From Flavipsychrobacter stenotrophus (GTDB lineage: Bacteria; Bacteroidota; Bacteroidia; Chitinophagales; Chitinophagaceae), in NCBI RefSeq assembly GCF_002954265.1, contig NZ_PPSL01000001.1, positions 496,001 to 560,000 on the forward strand: DNA of 64,000 nucleotides. Direction: 5' to 3'. Positions 55,756 to 64,000 of this stretch are shown piece by piece. The translations under genes and the position numbers were made by a program. How positions within the stretch are numbered: position 1 is the stretch's first letter; every line of letters starts with the position of its first letter. The notes beneath the pieces were generated by a model. The model was not told the origin of the DNA and did no database searches. It worked only from the letters and a program-made list of their open reading frames with translations.

Positions 55756-56373
55756 ATGAAGGTACTTTACACCAGAATTTCTACTATTGATCAGAATACC
55801 GACAGACAAAGAGTAAATGCAAAAGATTTTAGACTTGTTGTTGAGGACAAATGCAGCGGTGCTATACCTTTTTTTGAAAGGGAGGGTGGTAAGGAAATTT
55901 TAAAGTATCTAAACGAAGGGATATTAACTTCTTTATCTGTTTGGGAAATAGATAGATTGGGAAGGGATTTACGAGACGTATTGAATACTATTTACTATTT
56001 TAATGAACGAGGGATAACAATCTATTTTATCAATCAAGGTTTAAAAACCTTAGATGAAAGTGGAAAAGAAAACCCTATTAGTAAACTCATTATATCTATT
56101 CTTGGTATTGTTGGAGAAATGGAGCGAACCCAAATAAAGGAACGTCAAAAAGAAGGTATCAGAATAGCAAAACTCAAAGGTTTGTATAAAGGGCGTAAAG
56201 CTGGCAATGTTGAAGATGTACATGCATTTCTAAATAAGCCTCAAAATAAAAAAGTCATTGATCTACTTAAATTAGGATTGAGTGCTAAAGATGCTGCAAG
56301 CGCAGCTAAAGTTCATGCAAATACTGTAACGAAGATAAAAAAGCATGCTTTTCCTAAAGGTGCGAATAAATAA
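55756..56373 (+). CDS. serine recombinase (resolvase/invertase family)
   Basis: 205 aa from ATG 55756; 13 further codons upstream are open but lack family similarity. Resolvase fold: VLYTRISTIDQNTDRQR (catalytic Ser in ARxS/TRIS), LSVWEIDRLGRDLRDVL, ILGIVGEMERTQIKERQKEGI, GRKAGN, and a C-terminal HTH (GLSAKDAASAAKVHANTVTKIKK). Divergent from the TIR gene. It could resolve or invert DNA in the island; no partner sites are certain. Confidence 0.9.
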   Translation: MKVLYTRISTIDQNTDRQRVNAKDFRLVVEDKCSGAIPFFEREGGKEILKYLNEGILTSLSVWEIDRLGRDLRDVLNTIYYFNERGITIYFINQGLKTLDESGKENPISKLIISILGIVGEMERTQIKERQKEGIRIAKLKGLYKGRKAGNVEDVHAFLNKPQNKKVIDLLKLGLSAKDAASAAKVHANTVTKIKKHAFPKGANK

Positions 56374-56487
56374 TAATGAGAGGCTCATTAAATTTTAAAA
56401 AAAATATGTGAGTTTGTGAAAGGGTTAGATATTATACATGATTTTTTTTTTAAAAAATATTTTCTCGCTTTTTCATCAACGGGTCTA

Positions 56488-56515
56488 TACCCCCTATGCT
56501 CACGTACTCGGGGTA
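56488..56515. other. inverted repeat TACCCC ... GGGGTA, possible recombinase site
   Basis: TACCCC (56488-56493, followed by CTATGCTCACGTACTC) and GGGGTA (56510-56515) form a GC-rich hairpin in very AT-rich DNA, ~115 bp after the serine recombinase. The rest of the 340-bp gap (56374-56715) shows no gene. Confidence 0.35.
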
Positions 56516-56715
56516 GGGGAGGAGTAGGATACTTAGGTTAAGGCATGTAAATTCTATTCTAAGGGGACTATCACGTAGCCTAATGGATGTTAAACTAACT
56601 AATTTAGATGTTTACTACAAAAAAAATATCTCCAAATCTCTGTAAACACGCACCTATCAGTGCTTTTGTTTCATTTTGATTAATATTTGATCTCGGTATT
56701 TTTATGCTAATTCGG

Positions 56716-57108
56716 TTACTTATTAGTCAATTTTTCGATGGTTTTAAGAAACATTTCGTTCTGTTCTTTTAACCTGTAAATTTCGTCATCTTTTGATTTC
56801 AGCATCTTTTCGTAAAGTTCACCGATTTTATCTGAATTTGTTTTATGGATTACTATGCCCTCTCCGTGATGTGTGCCTATGTTATTATAGGTCGCATTAC
56901 CAACGCTATCCAGTAGTTCATTTACGGTTGTATCCAGTATCTCCGCTAACTTCATTAAATTATCAACAGATAATTTAGTTTCACCAGTTTCTATTTTTGA
57001 AAATGCTTTCTGAGAAATCCCCAATTTTGAAGCAACGTATTCTTGCGAATAATTACGTTTTTCCCTAACATTTTTAACACTTTCACCGATTTTCTTTACA
57101 GTTATCAT
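56716..57108 (-). CDS. XRE-family transcriptional regulator
   Basis: 130 aa. N-terminal HTH_3 (IGESVKNVREKRNYSQEYVASKLGISQKAFSKIETGETKLSVDNLMKLAEIL) and a C-terminal coiled coil (about 95-128) for oligomerisation. Probably controls island gene expression or excision. Isolated, reading toward the serine recombinase. Confidence 0.9.
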   Translation of the reverse strand: MITVKKIGESVKNVREKRNYSQEYVASKLGISQKAFSKIETGETKLSVDNLMKLAEILDTTVNELLDSVGNATYNNIGTHHGEGIVIHKTNSDKIGELYEKMLKSKDDEIYRLKEQNEMFLKTIEKLTNK

Positions 57109-57266
57109 TAGTTCTATCTTAGAACTCTAAAGGTACTTAATTAGTACTATATATGCTATGCTGAACGTATGTTTTAGATTTATTTTGGCCCTGTAAACAA
57201 CAAATTGCTTTTTTAATAATCAAATTATCAATTGATAGAATTTCTCCTTTTATTACAAATAATCCT

Positions 57267-57560
57267 ATGGCTTTAATTTCATGTTCTGAATGCGGACGGC
57301 AAATTTCTAATCAGGCTAAAGTGTGTCCCAATTGTGGTGTGCCGATTAGGCTAAGCCAAGTGACTATAGAAAAAACTTCCAAAGAGGTTAAGAAAATGCA
57401 AGTTATGGGTTGGGTTGTGTTGATGATTTTCGTCATTATAGGTTTGGTTGCTATAAATCAAAATAATACAGTGTTGATGGGAGTCGGCTCATTTGGTATA
57501 TTCTCAGTTTTAATTTACATCTTCTACACACAAATAAAAAAATGGTGGCAACATGGGTAA
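57267..57560 (+). CDS. zinc-ribbon membrane protein
   Basis: 97 aa. A double CxxC zinc ribbon at the N-terminus (CSECGRQISNQAKVCPNCG), a linker, and two membrane helices (about 46-62 and 67-86). It overlaps the lipoprotein gene by 8 bp, indicating co-translation. Small zinc-ribbon membrane proteins are frequent in mobile and defence regions; function unknown. Confidence 0.7.
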   Translation: MALISCSECGRQISNQAKVCPNCGVPIRLSQVTIEKTSKEVKKMQVMGWVVLMIFVIIGLVAINQNNTVLMGVGSFGIFSVLIYIFYTQIKKWWQHG

Positions 57561-58149
57561 GATTATCATAGCAGTGTTTTTGCTTTTATCTTTTGGGTGT
57601 AATTCTATCCAAGAACCAACGCAAACGAAAGAAGAAATCGTAAAACAAGTAAGTGATTCGTTAGCAAAGTTGCAAGCGGACAAGGATTCACTGAAAGCTC
57701 AACAAGAGGCTGCCTCTAAACAAGAAGTTGAGAATAATAAAATAAAACAAGAAAAGGAATGCTCAAGTAAAATCAGTGAATTAAATGATATACTAAGCCA
57801 AAGTAATAGAAGGCGTGTCTGTGATGAAAAAAGCATAACGGGTATCTTTCAAAACGCCAATACATACAATTATGATCAACCTGAGCAATTAGTAATACCG
57901 TATGATGATATCTTAGAGACAAGGATGGTGTATGGCTATGACAAACGTAGTCCAAGCATACACATATTGGCTTTAGGAAAATGGAGGCTTTTAGTAGCAT
58001 ATTCATATCTCTTTGCCAATACAAGCATGAATGATAATGAGAAGAAGGAATATGAGCAAAATAATAAAATTGAAACGGATAAGCAAGTACAAAAAATTCA
58101 TGTTTTACTAAAGACAATAATCAAATGCAAATGCAATAGGAATGTCTGA
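57553..58149 (+). CDS. lipoprotein with coiled-coil region
   Basis: 198 aa. Lipobox-type signal (MGKIIIAVFLLLSFGC, Cys at ~16), then a long charged coiled coil (about 27-75, DSLAKLQADKDSLKAQQEA) and a C-terminal domain with Cys at CDEKSI and KCKC. No known family. Overlap with the zinc-ribbon gene suggests a two-protein envelope complex encoded by the island. Confidence 0.6.
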   Translation: MGKIIIAVFLLLSFGCNSIQEPTQTKEEIVKQVSDSLAKLQADKDSLKAQQEAASKQEVENNKIKQEKECSSKISELNDILSQSNRRRVCDEKSITGIFQNANTYNYDQPEQLVIPYDDILETRMVYGYDKRSPSIHILALGKWRLLVAYSYLFANTSMNDNEKKEYEQNNKIETDKQVQKIHVLLKTIIKCKCNRNV

Positions 58150-58184
58150 CTTTTATTGCAAACTCCTATTGTCTTTAAGAACTG

Positions 58185-58970
58185 TTACATAATATTATCG
58201 CACCAGCCATAAGAATCTGGGTGAAGTTGCATTTGCTTAATTATGTAATCGATCCAATTGAACAATTTGATGTGATCTTGATAATCAAAGCATTCAAATT
58301 TTGTATTGGTGTGTCGTCTGTTAGCTTTGAATAAACCGTTAGTACTGCCGAAGTAATTTCTTAGCCAAGTACTTAACGCTTCGTAGTTGAGATCTGGTGA
58401 TCCTAAAACAAAATGGCAGTGATATCCCATTTGGTTTGGGTTTTTCTCAGTCACATACCACATAATAATTTGGCTTTTAACAAAATGCTTTTTAATGGCA
58501 CTAAATAGGGCTTCAATTGATTTTCGTGACGACTCTGCCGTGTGGCAAAATTCAGGGCTTAGTGTGCCTTTTAATCGCCAAGAATAAGCCTTCAGAAACT
58601 GTATGTACTCTTCTTTTACTGATTTTGTTTTCGTAGTATATTTTACACTTGCTAATCCACTTGACACATAAATTTTATGCTTGTAATCTGGTGTAATAAA
58701 ATATCTCCAACTGTCAGTGTTTTTTTTCACCACCTCTAATCTTCGTCTTACCGTTTTGTCACTTATTTTAAAATTTGTACAAAACGTGGGTATGTCAAAA
58801 TAAGTAATTCCTATATCAGTAGTAATTCCTGTTATTATAGTTTGATGGTTGATAACGTCGTCTATATCAATTTTTACATTTATTGCTTTTACATTTTCCA
58901 TATCAAATATTATTTTCATTATATTGTTGCTATTATTAGCGAACATATTTATAGCAAGGGCAATACTCAA
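58185..58970 (-). CDS. HUH-type Rep-like protein
   Basis: 261 aa. An HUH metal-binding motif (H184-C-H186 in MGYHCHFVLG) follows an N-terminal wHTH-like part (SDKTVRRRLEVVKK) and WYVTEKNPNQ; later tyrosines (Y230, Y242: FDYQDHIKLFNWIDYI) could be the nicking residue. HUH proteins nick DNA to start rolling-circle replication or transfer. It gives the island possible replicative ability. Several Met codons exist upstream of the conserved part; start uncertain. Confidence 0.65.
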   Translation of the reverse strand: MSIALAINMFANNSNNIMKIIFDMENVKAINVKIDIDDVINHQTIITGITTDIGITYFDIPTFCTNFKISDKTVRRRLEVVKKNTDSWRYFITPDYKHKIYVSSGLASVKYTTKTKSVKEEYIQFLKAYSWRLKGTLSPEFCHTAESSRKSIEALFSAIKKHFVKSQIIMWYVTEKNPNQMGYHCHFVLGSPDLNYEALSTWLRNYFGSTNGLFKANRRHTNTKFECFDYQDHIKLFNWIDYIIKQMQLHPDSYGWCDNIM

Positions 58971-59133
58971 AGAGCCTTTACTTTCATAAATAAGTGATTT
59001 TCAATTACTTTTTATTCTAAAATCGACTAAGTACTTAGTCATCTATTTTTGAATGTATTTGTTACTGACAAATGGATTGAGAAACTTGCCTAAATAAATA
59101 GTCAGTGTTTGTGCAAAGTTTTTTACAGTGGTA

Positions 59134-59415
59134 TTATTGAGATCTTGACTTTGCTTTTTTTATAATGTCTGAGGCTTGCATCTTAATTTCATCTTTCGAA
59201 AATTGGTGATTTTTAAGCATCCAAGCAGTTAAGTCATCTTTTTTGAAATATATCTTTTTCCCGTTCGGACAAAAAAAAGGTAATAGTTTATGATGGGTTA
59301 GCTTATATAAGTAAGACTTGCTTATATCCATGAATGAACATGCTTCTTTTACGCTTAATATACCTTTACTCTGGCATTGGCAAGTCGATGTATTGTTGAT
59401 TCTTTCTTGTGTCAT
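59134..59415 (-). CDS. excisionase-like helix-turn-helix protein
   Basis: 93 aa. The MerR/AlpA-like HTH pattern of mobile-element excisionases: LSVKEACSFMDISKSYLYKLTHHKLLPFF, then GKKIYFKKDDLTAWML. Likely directs excision with the tyrosine integrase encoded two genes upstream. An imperfect hairpin (GCAATCCA/TGGATTGC) and a GGGTGC/GCACCC stem lie in the 150-bp gap before it. Confidence 0.85.
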   Translation of the reverse strand: MTQERINNTSTCQCQSKGILSVKEACSFMDISKSYLYKLTHHKLLPFFCPNGKKIYFKKDDLTAWMLKNHQFSKDEIKMQASDIIKKAKSRSQ

Positions 59416-59566
59416 TTTTTAATTGTGAAATGTGATGGCGTTAGCAATCCAACTTGAGAAACGCCAATAGCCCCTGCTGGATTGCAAGGGCAAAAAGACA
59501 ACATTTTGATGATGAAAATGGGTGTTATGGGTGCTGGCACCCGTGGTAAACCATTGATTCTACTGA

Positions 59567-60952
59567 CTAATTATAATTTTTGAAGTCTTTGGAAAAAGCG
59601 AGGAATTTCTCTTTCCAATACTTGTAAGAACCCTTGTCAGGATCATTGAAATTGTTTTGGAATGATTTTTCGGATATTGTAGTGCCAGTTACCGACTTAC
59701 TTGTAAATGCTTTTGTTATCGTTTTATATAGTTCATTTCTTTGGTCTGATTTAATTATTGAATGCTCTTCCAGCACTTTGAACAATAGTGCAAGATGCGA
59801 CACTGTGATATTGGTTTGTATTGGTTTAATACTATTCCTGTCAAATTCTTTTAAATCGATAGTTGGATTAGCTTTGATCGTATCATAGTCTAATTGTAGT
59901 TTACGGAGTAACTTTCTCGGAGTAGATTCGTTAAACAAATTGTTATCCTTAGTTCGATCATCTGCCAGTAGTTCTTTTATACTGTTAATTATGTTTTGCA
60001 ATAAGAACATGCGTTCATTGGGTAATGCGAATGAACTAATTAGATTTTGAAGTTCGCTGTAAGTTTTAATGAACAAATCCGCTTGTATTGAAGTAAAATT
60101 GTTAACTGAGCTAAGTTCAAAAAATTGCGGTAAAATAACTTTGACACACAGATCATTTTCCGTTTTACAAATGTCGTTTAGCAATCCATTGTCAAGGAGT
60201 AAGGTTGCTTCTGAGTTTGGATATGAAGTGTAATAAAGTGTTTTTAGTCTACGGTAAATCTCCTGTACAGAACTTGTTGTCCCTTTTTCTAAAGCTTTAT
60301 TTATGTGAAATCTAAATAACCCATAACTTGAACCAGCATATCTTTTATCTTCCAGTGACAGTATGATAAATTTATCCGTCTCATAGTATGCATTTGAAGG
60401 TGAATCAATTAGATTTATTTGGCGACCTAAATTTATAAGACAATCTCTCAAATAAACATTCAGTAAGAAATTTGCTGCACGTGTTTCTTCGCCTAAAGTG
60501 TTAGCTGGCTCAAAATTTAAGAGGAAACTAAACGGGGTATAATACTTGTAAGCCAACTTATTTGTCTCGAAGATATACCAACGGATCTTTTTTTGTATTT
60601 CAACTGTAGAAGTAATTTTATTGTATCTCACTGCATTGGATATTTGATTTAATAGTTCATAGCAACTATATTTTATATCCCCTTCATAAAATTTGTTTCT
60701 GTCACCATATAGCACATTGGTAATTTCTGCATCATGAACAAAATATAGCATCTTGCTTAGCGCAGACACATCGTTAAATGGGCGTAGTAATTCGTTTTCG
60801 ACTTCGAATTCCCAAAACTCTGAACGATTTATGACCTTCGACAATTTTTCAACTTTATCAGCCCAGTACTCTTTTTGTTTTGGATGAATGTTGTTTTTAT
60901 CATACCCCTCCTCTCCAAATACTATAGCTTCAATTCTTTCAAAACTCACCAT
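59567..60952 (-). CDS. hypothetical island protein co-transcribed with the integrase
   Basis: 461 aa, largely helical, no signal peptide. The C-terminus SEKSFQNNFNDPDKGSYKYWKEKFLAF is characteristic of proteins I have seen linked to Bacteroidota mobile elements, but no biochemical family can be named. It overlaps the integrase gene by 7 bp, so it is translationally coupled and possibly has a role in integration or its regulation. Confidence 0.6.
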   Translation of the reverse strand: MVSFERIEAIVFGEEGYDKNNIHPKQKEYWADKVEKLSKVINRSEFWEFEVENELLRPFNDVSALSKMLYFVHDAEITNVLYGDRNKFYEGDIKYSCYELLNQISNAVRYNKITSTVEIQKKIRWYIFETNKLAYKYYTPFSFLLNFEPANTLGEETRAANFLLNVYLRDCLINLGRQINLIDSPSNAYYETDKFIILSLEDKRYAGSSYGLFRFHINKALEKGTTSSVQEIYRRLKTLYYTSYPNSEATLLLDNGLLNDICKTENDLCVKVILPQFFELSSVNNFTSIQADLFIKTYSELQNLISSFALPNERMFLLQNIINSIKELLADDRTKDNNLFNESTPRKLLRKLQLDYDTIKANPTIDLKEFDRNSIKPIQTNITVSHLALLFKVLEEHSIIKSDQRNELYKTITKAFTSKSVTGTTISEKSFQNNFNDPDKGSYKYWKEKFLAFSKDFKNYN

Positions 60953-62061
60953 AGCTTTATGTTTATTTTGTTTGCCGCATCTTTTTTCTTTTCATCCATA
61001 ATCTTCGCATAAATCTGCGTATTTTTTATGTTTTTATGACCTAACATGCTTTGTAAGGTATATACGTCTGTACCAAATGTAATTTGTAAAGTTGCATAAG
61101 TGTGTCTTGAACAATGAAAGGTGATAGTCTTGAATATACCAGCTTTAAACATCCACTGCTGGAGTTTTAAATTATGCCATGCTGAGTACTTCAATCCAAT
61201 AAGAACCTTATCATCTGGATTTTGTCTATTCCCCAAAAGTTCCAATGCTTGATCTGAAATGTAGTGCGTTTCAAAAGCCTTAGTTTTTTTCATCCTAAAT
61301 CGAATGAAGTAACCCATTTCATTAGAGTGTTGAATCTCGCTCCAAATTAATTTCTCTATGTCGCTGTATCTGAGACCTGTCAGACAGCCAAATAGAAACG
61401 CATTTTTTATAATTGGTATTTCACATTCGGTCTTGGCAGCAGCTTCCAGTTCTTCTTTACTTAAAAAATTCCTTTCAGTTTCTGCTGGTTTAAATCCTTC
61501 TATCATGTCAGCCATGTTCTTCGGGATTATTCCTTCTTTGTATGCCTCTTTTAGTGCTGATTTAACTTTGCTAAAGTATGAGGTAAGGGTATTGGGTAGA
61601 AGTTGCTTTTTCGCCTTTGTTTTGGCAACGTTTTGGAGGTGATCTTTAAATCCTTGTAGCCATTCCTTATCGATAGCTTTAAAGGTAGCGTTCTTGTCCT
61701 TGCAATATTCTACGAGGTGCAGTTTAGTACTAACCCAGTTGCCATAGTTACCGATACTGTCACGTTTAGTTTCCATTAGCTTTGTAAAATACTCAATGAA
61801 ACTACCGTCGATCTTGGATCGGTCTTCTATGTTATAAGTTCCATTAATTAATTCCTTTTCACGCTGGTATCTTATTTCTTCAGCAATTGCAGTATGGTGT
61901 TTGTTGTGATCGTTCTCTTCTTTAGATAACCTGCCCTTTTCTGGTTTGGGGTGGAGGTAAAGATCTTTGAGGAACTCTTGTTTCCTTTCTCCACTCCTAT
62001 AAATGTCTAAATACAATGCAATCTTTTTACCCGATTCCCGCTGTCTAAGGTTAACGCTCAT
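60946..62061 (-). CDS. int: tyrosine recombinase / integrase
   Basis: 371 aa. N-terminal arm-binding domain, SAM-like core-binding domain (about 88-185), and catalytic domain with the full set R231 (LTGLRYSD), H316-x-x-R319 (HCSRHTY), H342 (LGHKN) and Y351 (NTQIYAKI). It sits 170 bp from the mnmE 3' end, the expected place for a recombinase inserting at this site. Typical of Bacteroidota integrative elements. Confidence 0.95.
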   Translation of the reverse strand: MSVNLRQRESGKKIALYLDIYRSGERKQEFLKDLYLHPKPEKGRLSKEENDHNKHHTAIAEEIRYQREKELINGTYNIEDRSKIDGSFIEYFTKLMETKRDSIGNYGNWVSTKLHLVEYCKDKNATFKAIDKEWLQGFKDHLQNVAKTKAKKQLLPNTLTSYFSKVKSALKEAYKEGIIPKNMADMIEGFKPAETERNFLSKEELEAAAKTECEIPIIKNAFLFGCLTGLRYSDIEKLIWSEIQHSNEMGYFIRFRMKKTKAFETHYISDQALELLGNRQNPDDKVLIGLKYSAWHNLKLQQWMFKAGIFKTITFHCSRHTYATLQITFGTDVYTLQSMLGHKNIKNTQIYAKIMDEKKKDAANKINIKLW

Positions 62062-62073
62062 AACGCAATAGTT

Positions 62074-62132
62074 TGTTGGTGAAATTTGTTGGTAACAGCA
62101 AATTTATGGTATTAACCAACATGTCACCAACA
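62074..62132. promoter_or_regulatory. inverted arm-type repeats upstream of int
   Basis: TGTTGGTGA (62074) and TGTTGGTAA (62087) are mirrored by TTAACCAACA (62112) and TCACCAACA (62124). Four related sites with dyad symmetry between int and the attachment site suggest integrase arm-binding sites or an int operator. Confidence 0.5.
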
Positions 62133-62230
62133 AAAATGTTGATAATATGTGAAATTAAATAAAACTAAATGAAAGATAAATCCTTACTGGATAAGGCTTT
62201 TGAAAGAATAGGATGCAATAGAAATGTAAA

Positions 62231-62248
62231 TTACTTCCCTATACAAAA
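62231..62248. other. proximal attachment site (mnmE 3' end)
   Basis: TTACTTCCCTATACAAAA includes the mnmE stop codon and the codons of its conserved CIGK end. SGI1-family islands also integrate at this gene end. Its imperfect direct repeat lies at 48859-48876. Confidence 0.65.
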
Positions 62249-63607
62249 CTTACTAAATATATAATCCAACTTATCCTCTGTGGTTATTTCGCCGGTTATT
62301 TCGCCGAGGTAGTGGAGGCAGTGGCGGATGTCGAGGGCGATAAGGTCGCCAGGGACGGAATTGTCCAGGCCGCTCTTTATGTCGTGGAGTGATTTGAGTA
62401 CTTCCTGCAATGCGCCGTAGTGGCGCACATTGGTTATAATGGTGCCTTCCTGTTGCAGATCTCCCGTGGCTACGAGGTCGTAAAGGGCGGTTTTTAGTTC
62501 GTTGATGTTTTCCTTGTTTTTGGCTGATATAAAGATGATCTGCTTGTCTATGCCACGATAGGTGTCGTGTGCTTTTTCCAGTCCGCGGGCATCTACTTTA
62601 TTGCCGGCCAGCAGGTACTTGATGTTGTTCTCTTCAAAGTATCGTTGCTGGTCTTTGAGTTCATCCAGCTGGTCTACCGATGCGTCGAAGAGGTAAACGG
62701 CTATATCGGCTTTCTTCATCGCCTCGCGGCTGCGCTCTATTCCCTGTAGTTCTATAAGGTCTTTACTGTGCTCACGTATGCCGGCTGTGTCTATTAGCCG
62801 GAAGATGATACCGTTGATGTTGAGCGTTTCTTCTATGGTGTCGCGGGTGGTACCGGCTATGTCGCTTACTATGGCGCGCTCTTCGTTGAGCAGGGTATTG
62901 AGCAGGGTGCTTTTGCCGGCATTGGGCTTGCCCACTATGGCCACGCTCACGCCGTTTTTAATAACATTGCCCAGGCTAAACGAGTTAACGAGGTTTTGAG
63001 TAACAGTGGTGAGTGCGCCTATCAACTGGTAGAAGCGGGTGCGGTCGGCAAATTCCACATCTTCCTCGCTGAAGTCGAGCTCCAGTTCCATAAGTGCGCT
63101 AAAGGTGATGAGCTGCTCGCGCATGTCCTTCAGGTCTTCGCTGAAACCGCCGCGCAGGGTATGCATAGCGGCACGGTGGGCGGTATTGCTTTGGCTGGCG
63201 ATGAGGTCGGCAACGGCCTCGGCCTGGGTGAGGTCGAGCTTGCCATTGAGGAATGCCCTGAGGGTAAATTCACCTGCCTGCGCCATACGTGCGCCATGCT
63301 GCAGGCATACGCTCACCACTTGTTGCAGTATGTAGTTGCTGCCATGGCAGCTTATCTCTACCACATCTTCTCCTGTATAACTTTTAGGGTTTTTGAAGAG
63401 GCTGATGACCACTTCATCTATCACGGTATGGTTGCTTACTATTTTGCCAAAGTGCAGGGTATGGCTGGGTTGCTGCTCCAGTCCTTTTTTAGAGAAGATT
63501 TTTGCGGCAATGGTAATGGCATTGGCACCACTGAGGCGGATGATGCCTATGGCACCTTCACCCGGTGGGGTAGCAATAGCAACGATGGTATCGGAAAGAG
63601 GAAGCAT
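62231..63607 (-). CDS. mnmE: tRNA modification GTPase MnmE
   Basis: 458 aa, normal length. N-terminal tetrahydrofolate-binding domain (DTIVAIATPPGEGAIGIIRLSG), helical domain, inserted G domain (P-loop GKPNAGKSTLLN at about 226, DIAGTTRDTIEE, DTAGIRE, GNKVD) and the C-terminal FCIGK with the catalytic Cys. With MnmG it modifies U34 of several tRNAs. The reading frame ends exactly at the island attachment site and remains intact. Confidence 0.97.
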   Translation of the reverse strand: MLPLSDTIVAIATPPGEGAIGIIRLSGANAITIAAKIFSKKGLEQQPSHTLHFGKIVSNHTVIDEVVISLFKNPKSYTGEDVVEISCHGSNYILQQVVSVCLQHGARMAQAGEFTLRAFLNGKLDLTQAEAVADLIASQSNTAHRAAMHTLRGGFSEDLKDMREQLITFSALMELELDFSEEDVEFADRTRFYQLIGALTTVTQNLVNSFSLGNVIKNGVSVAIVGKPNAGKSTLLNTLLNEERAIVSDIAGTTRDTIEETLNINGIIFRLIDTAGIREHSKDLIELQGIERSREAMKKADIAVYLFDASVDQLDELKDQQRYFEENNIKYLLAGNKVDARGLEKAHDTYRGIDKQIIFISAKNKENINELKTALYDLVATGDLQQEGTIITNVRHYGALQEVLKSLHDIKSGLDNSVPGDLIALDIRHCLHYLGEITGEITTEDKLDYIFSKFCIGK

Positions 63608-63698
63608 GAGGTTGTAGTGCCTTTAGGGCATTGCAAAATTAGGTGTTATTGCGGGTGTTGGTGCATTTTGATTAGAGTGTTTCTGCCCCTGCCGCTCT

Positions 63699-63850
63699 TT
63701 ACTTTCTTTTCAATAGGAAAAAGAAAGTAACAAAGAAAGTCCCAGGCTAAAAAATCGCGCTACCGCACAGAGCCAACGCGAGCCGCCGTTTTTCGCCATA
63801 GCTAAGCTTCTGCTCACTTTGATATTGCGTTCGGGTATTTCGCGAGCAGG
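63699..63850. repeat. palindromic repeat after mnmE promoter side
   Basis: TTACTTTCTTTT and AAAAAGAAAGTAA pair around a short loop, followed by AACAAAGAAAGTCCCAGGCT and a GC-rich stretch with further small inverted repeats (AACGCGAGCC; TTTCGCGAGCAGG). It is related to the element at 47289. No gene is seen in 63608-63894. Confidence 0.5.
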
Positions 63851-63894
63851 ACGCTTCGACTAGTGCGGGCATTATCCTGCTATTCTATTTCTTT

Positions 63895-64000
63895 CGCTTC
63901 CTGGTCTTTTTGGGTTTTGGTGGCGGTGTGGAATCTTGTTTTGCGATCTCTGCCTGCTTTGCGGCTAGTGTGGCATCTTCGATTGCTTTAGCAACAGAGT
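63895..64000 (-). CDS. 3' end of a gene leaving the window (Lys/Ala-rich tail)
   Basis: Minus-strand frame entering at the window edge reads SVAKAIEDATLAAKQAEIAK, then QDSTPPPKPKKTRKRKK and TAG at 63895-63897. A charged, Pro/Lys-rich C-terminus; the rest of the protein lies outside, so no function can be given. Confidence 0.5.

Noticed and set aside
62996-63730. 244-aa plus-strand open frame opposite mnmE
   Set aside because: Antisense to a highly conserved gene, His/Ala-rich nonsense composition, no promoter.

Overview
The window reads as a Bacteroidota chromosome, most likely Chitinophagaceae or a close relative. The evidence is a type IX secretion (T9SS) sorting tail, TAnnTTTG-type promoter boxes, weak Shine-Dalgarno signals, a KdpD split over two genes, and a BBP2/OmpL-type porin inside a kdp cluster. 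No rRNA, tRNA or CRISPR array was seen.

Left part (1-32 kb): mostly chromosomal genes. These are a DinB-like protein, a methionine gamma-lyase-type PLP enzyme, an OmpA-family gene with a 3' frameshift, an SGNH/MBOAT O-acylation pair, a methyltransferase, a T9SS cargo protein, a UvrA-family protein, two sensor kinases, an ECF sigma factor, a TetR-TolC-HlyD-DHA2 drug-efflux cluster, lysyl-tRNA synthetase and small hypotheticals. Between 5.1 and 5.85 kb is a chimeric relic: the end of the methyltransferase gene joined to the start of the OmpA-like gene. It looks like the novel joint of an old tandem duplication. A decayed T9SS tail lies at 16.8 kb.

Potassium block (32.4-47.0 kb, all minus strand). 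In transcription order: NtrC-type response regulator, 118-aa protein, 41-aa membrane microprotein, 188-aa secreted protein, 27-aa membrane microprotein, kdpF, kdpA, kdpB, kdpC, ynfA, porin, small membrane protein, kup, split kdpD (KdpD+USP), histidine kinase. Two sigma-54-like -24/-12 sites and three copies of the palindrome TATCAAWTTGATA lie where an NtrC-type activator would need them. This suggests a sigma-54-controlled potassium regulon instead of the usual KdpE circuit.

Repeats: two ~493-bp copies of a non-coding repeat (28.8-29.3 kb and 47.5-48.0 kb), each preceded by a ~98-bp partial copy, plus several families of short palindromic repeats.

Integrated island (about 48.86-62.25 kb): AT-rich, inserted at the 3' end of mnmE. 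A tyrosine integrase lies next to mnmE, and imperfect 18-bp direct repeats (15/18 identical) mark both ends. Cargo on the minus strand is a Thoeris-type anti-phage system (TIR protein, ThsA with SIR2+SLOG, ThsB, and a second ThsB broken by a 1-nt frameshift), followed by a four-gene set resembling an ABC three-component (ABC-3C) conflict system that includes a 58-aa membrane protein. The island also holds a serine recombinase, an XRE regulator, a zinc-ribbon membrane protein overlapping a lipoprotein gene, an HUH-type Rep-like protein, an excisionase-like protein and a hypothetical gene overlapping the integrase gene.

Right end: mnmE, a palindromic repeat, and the 3' end of a gene running off the window.
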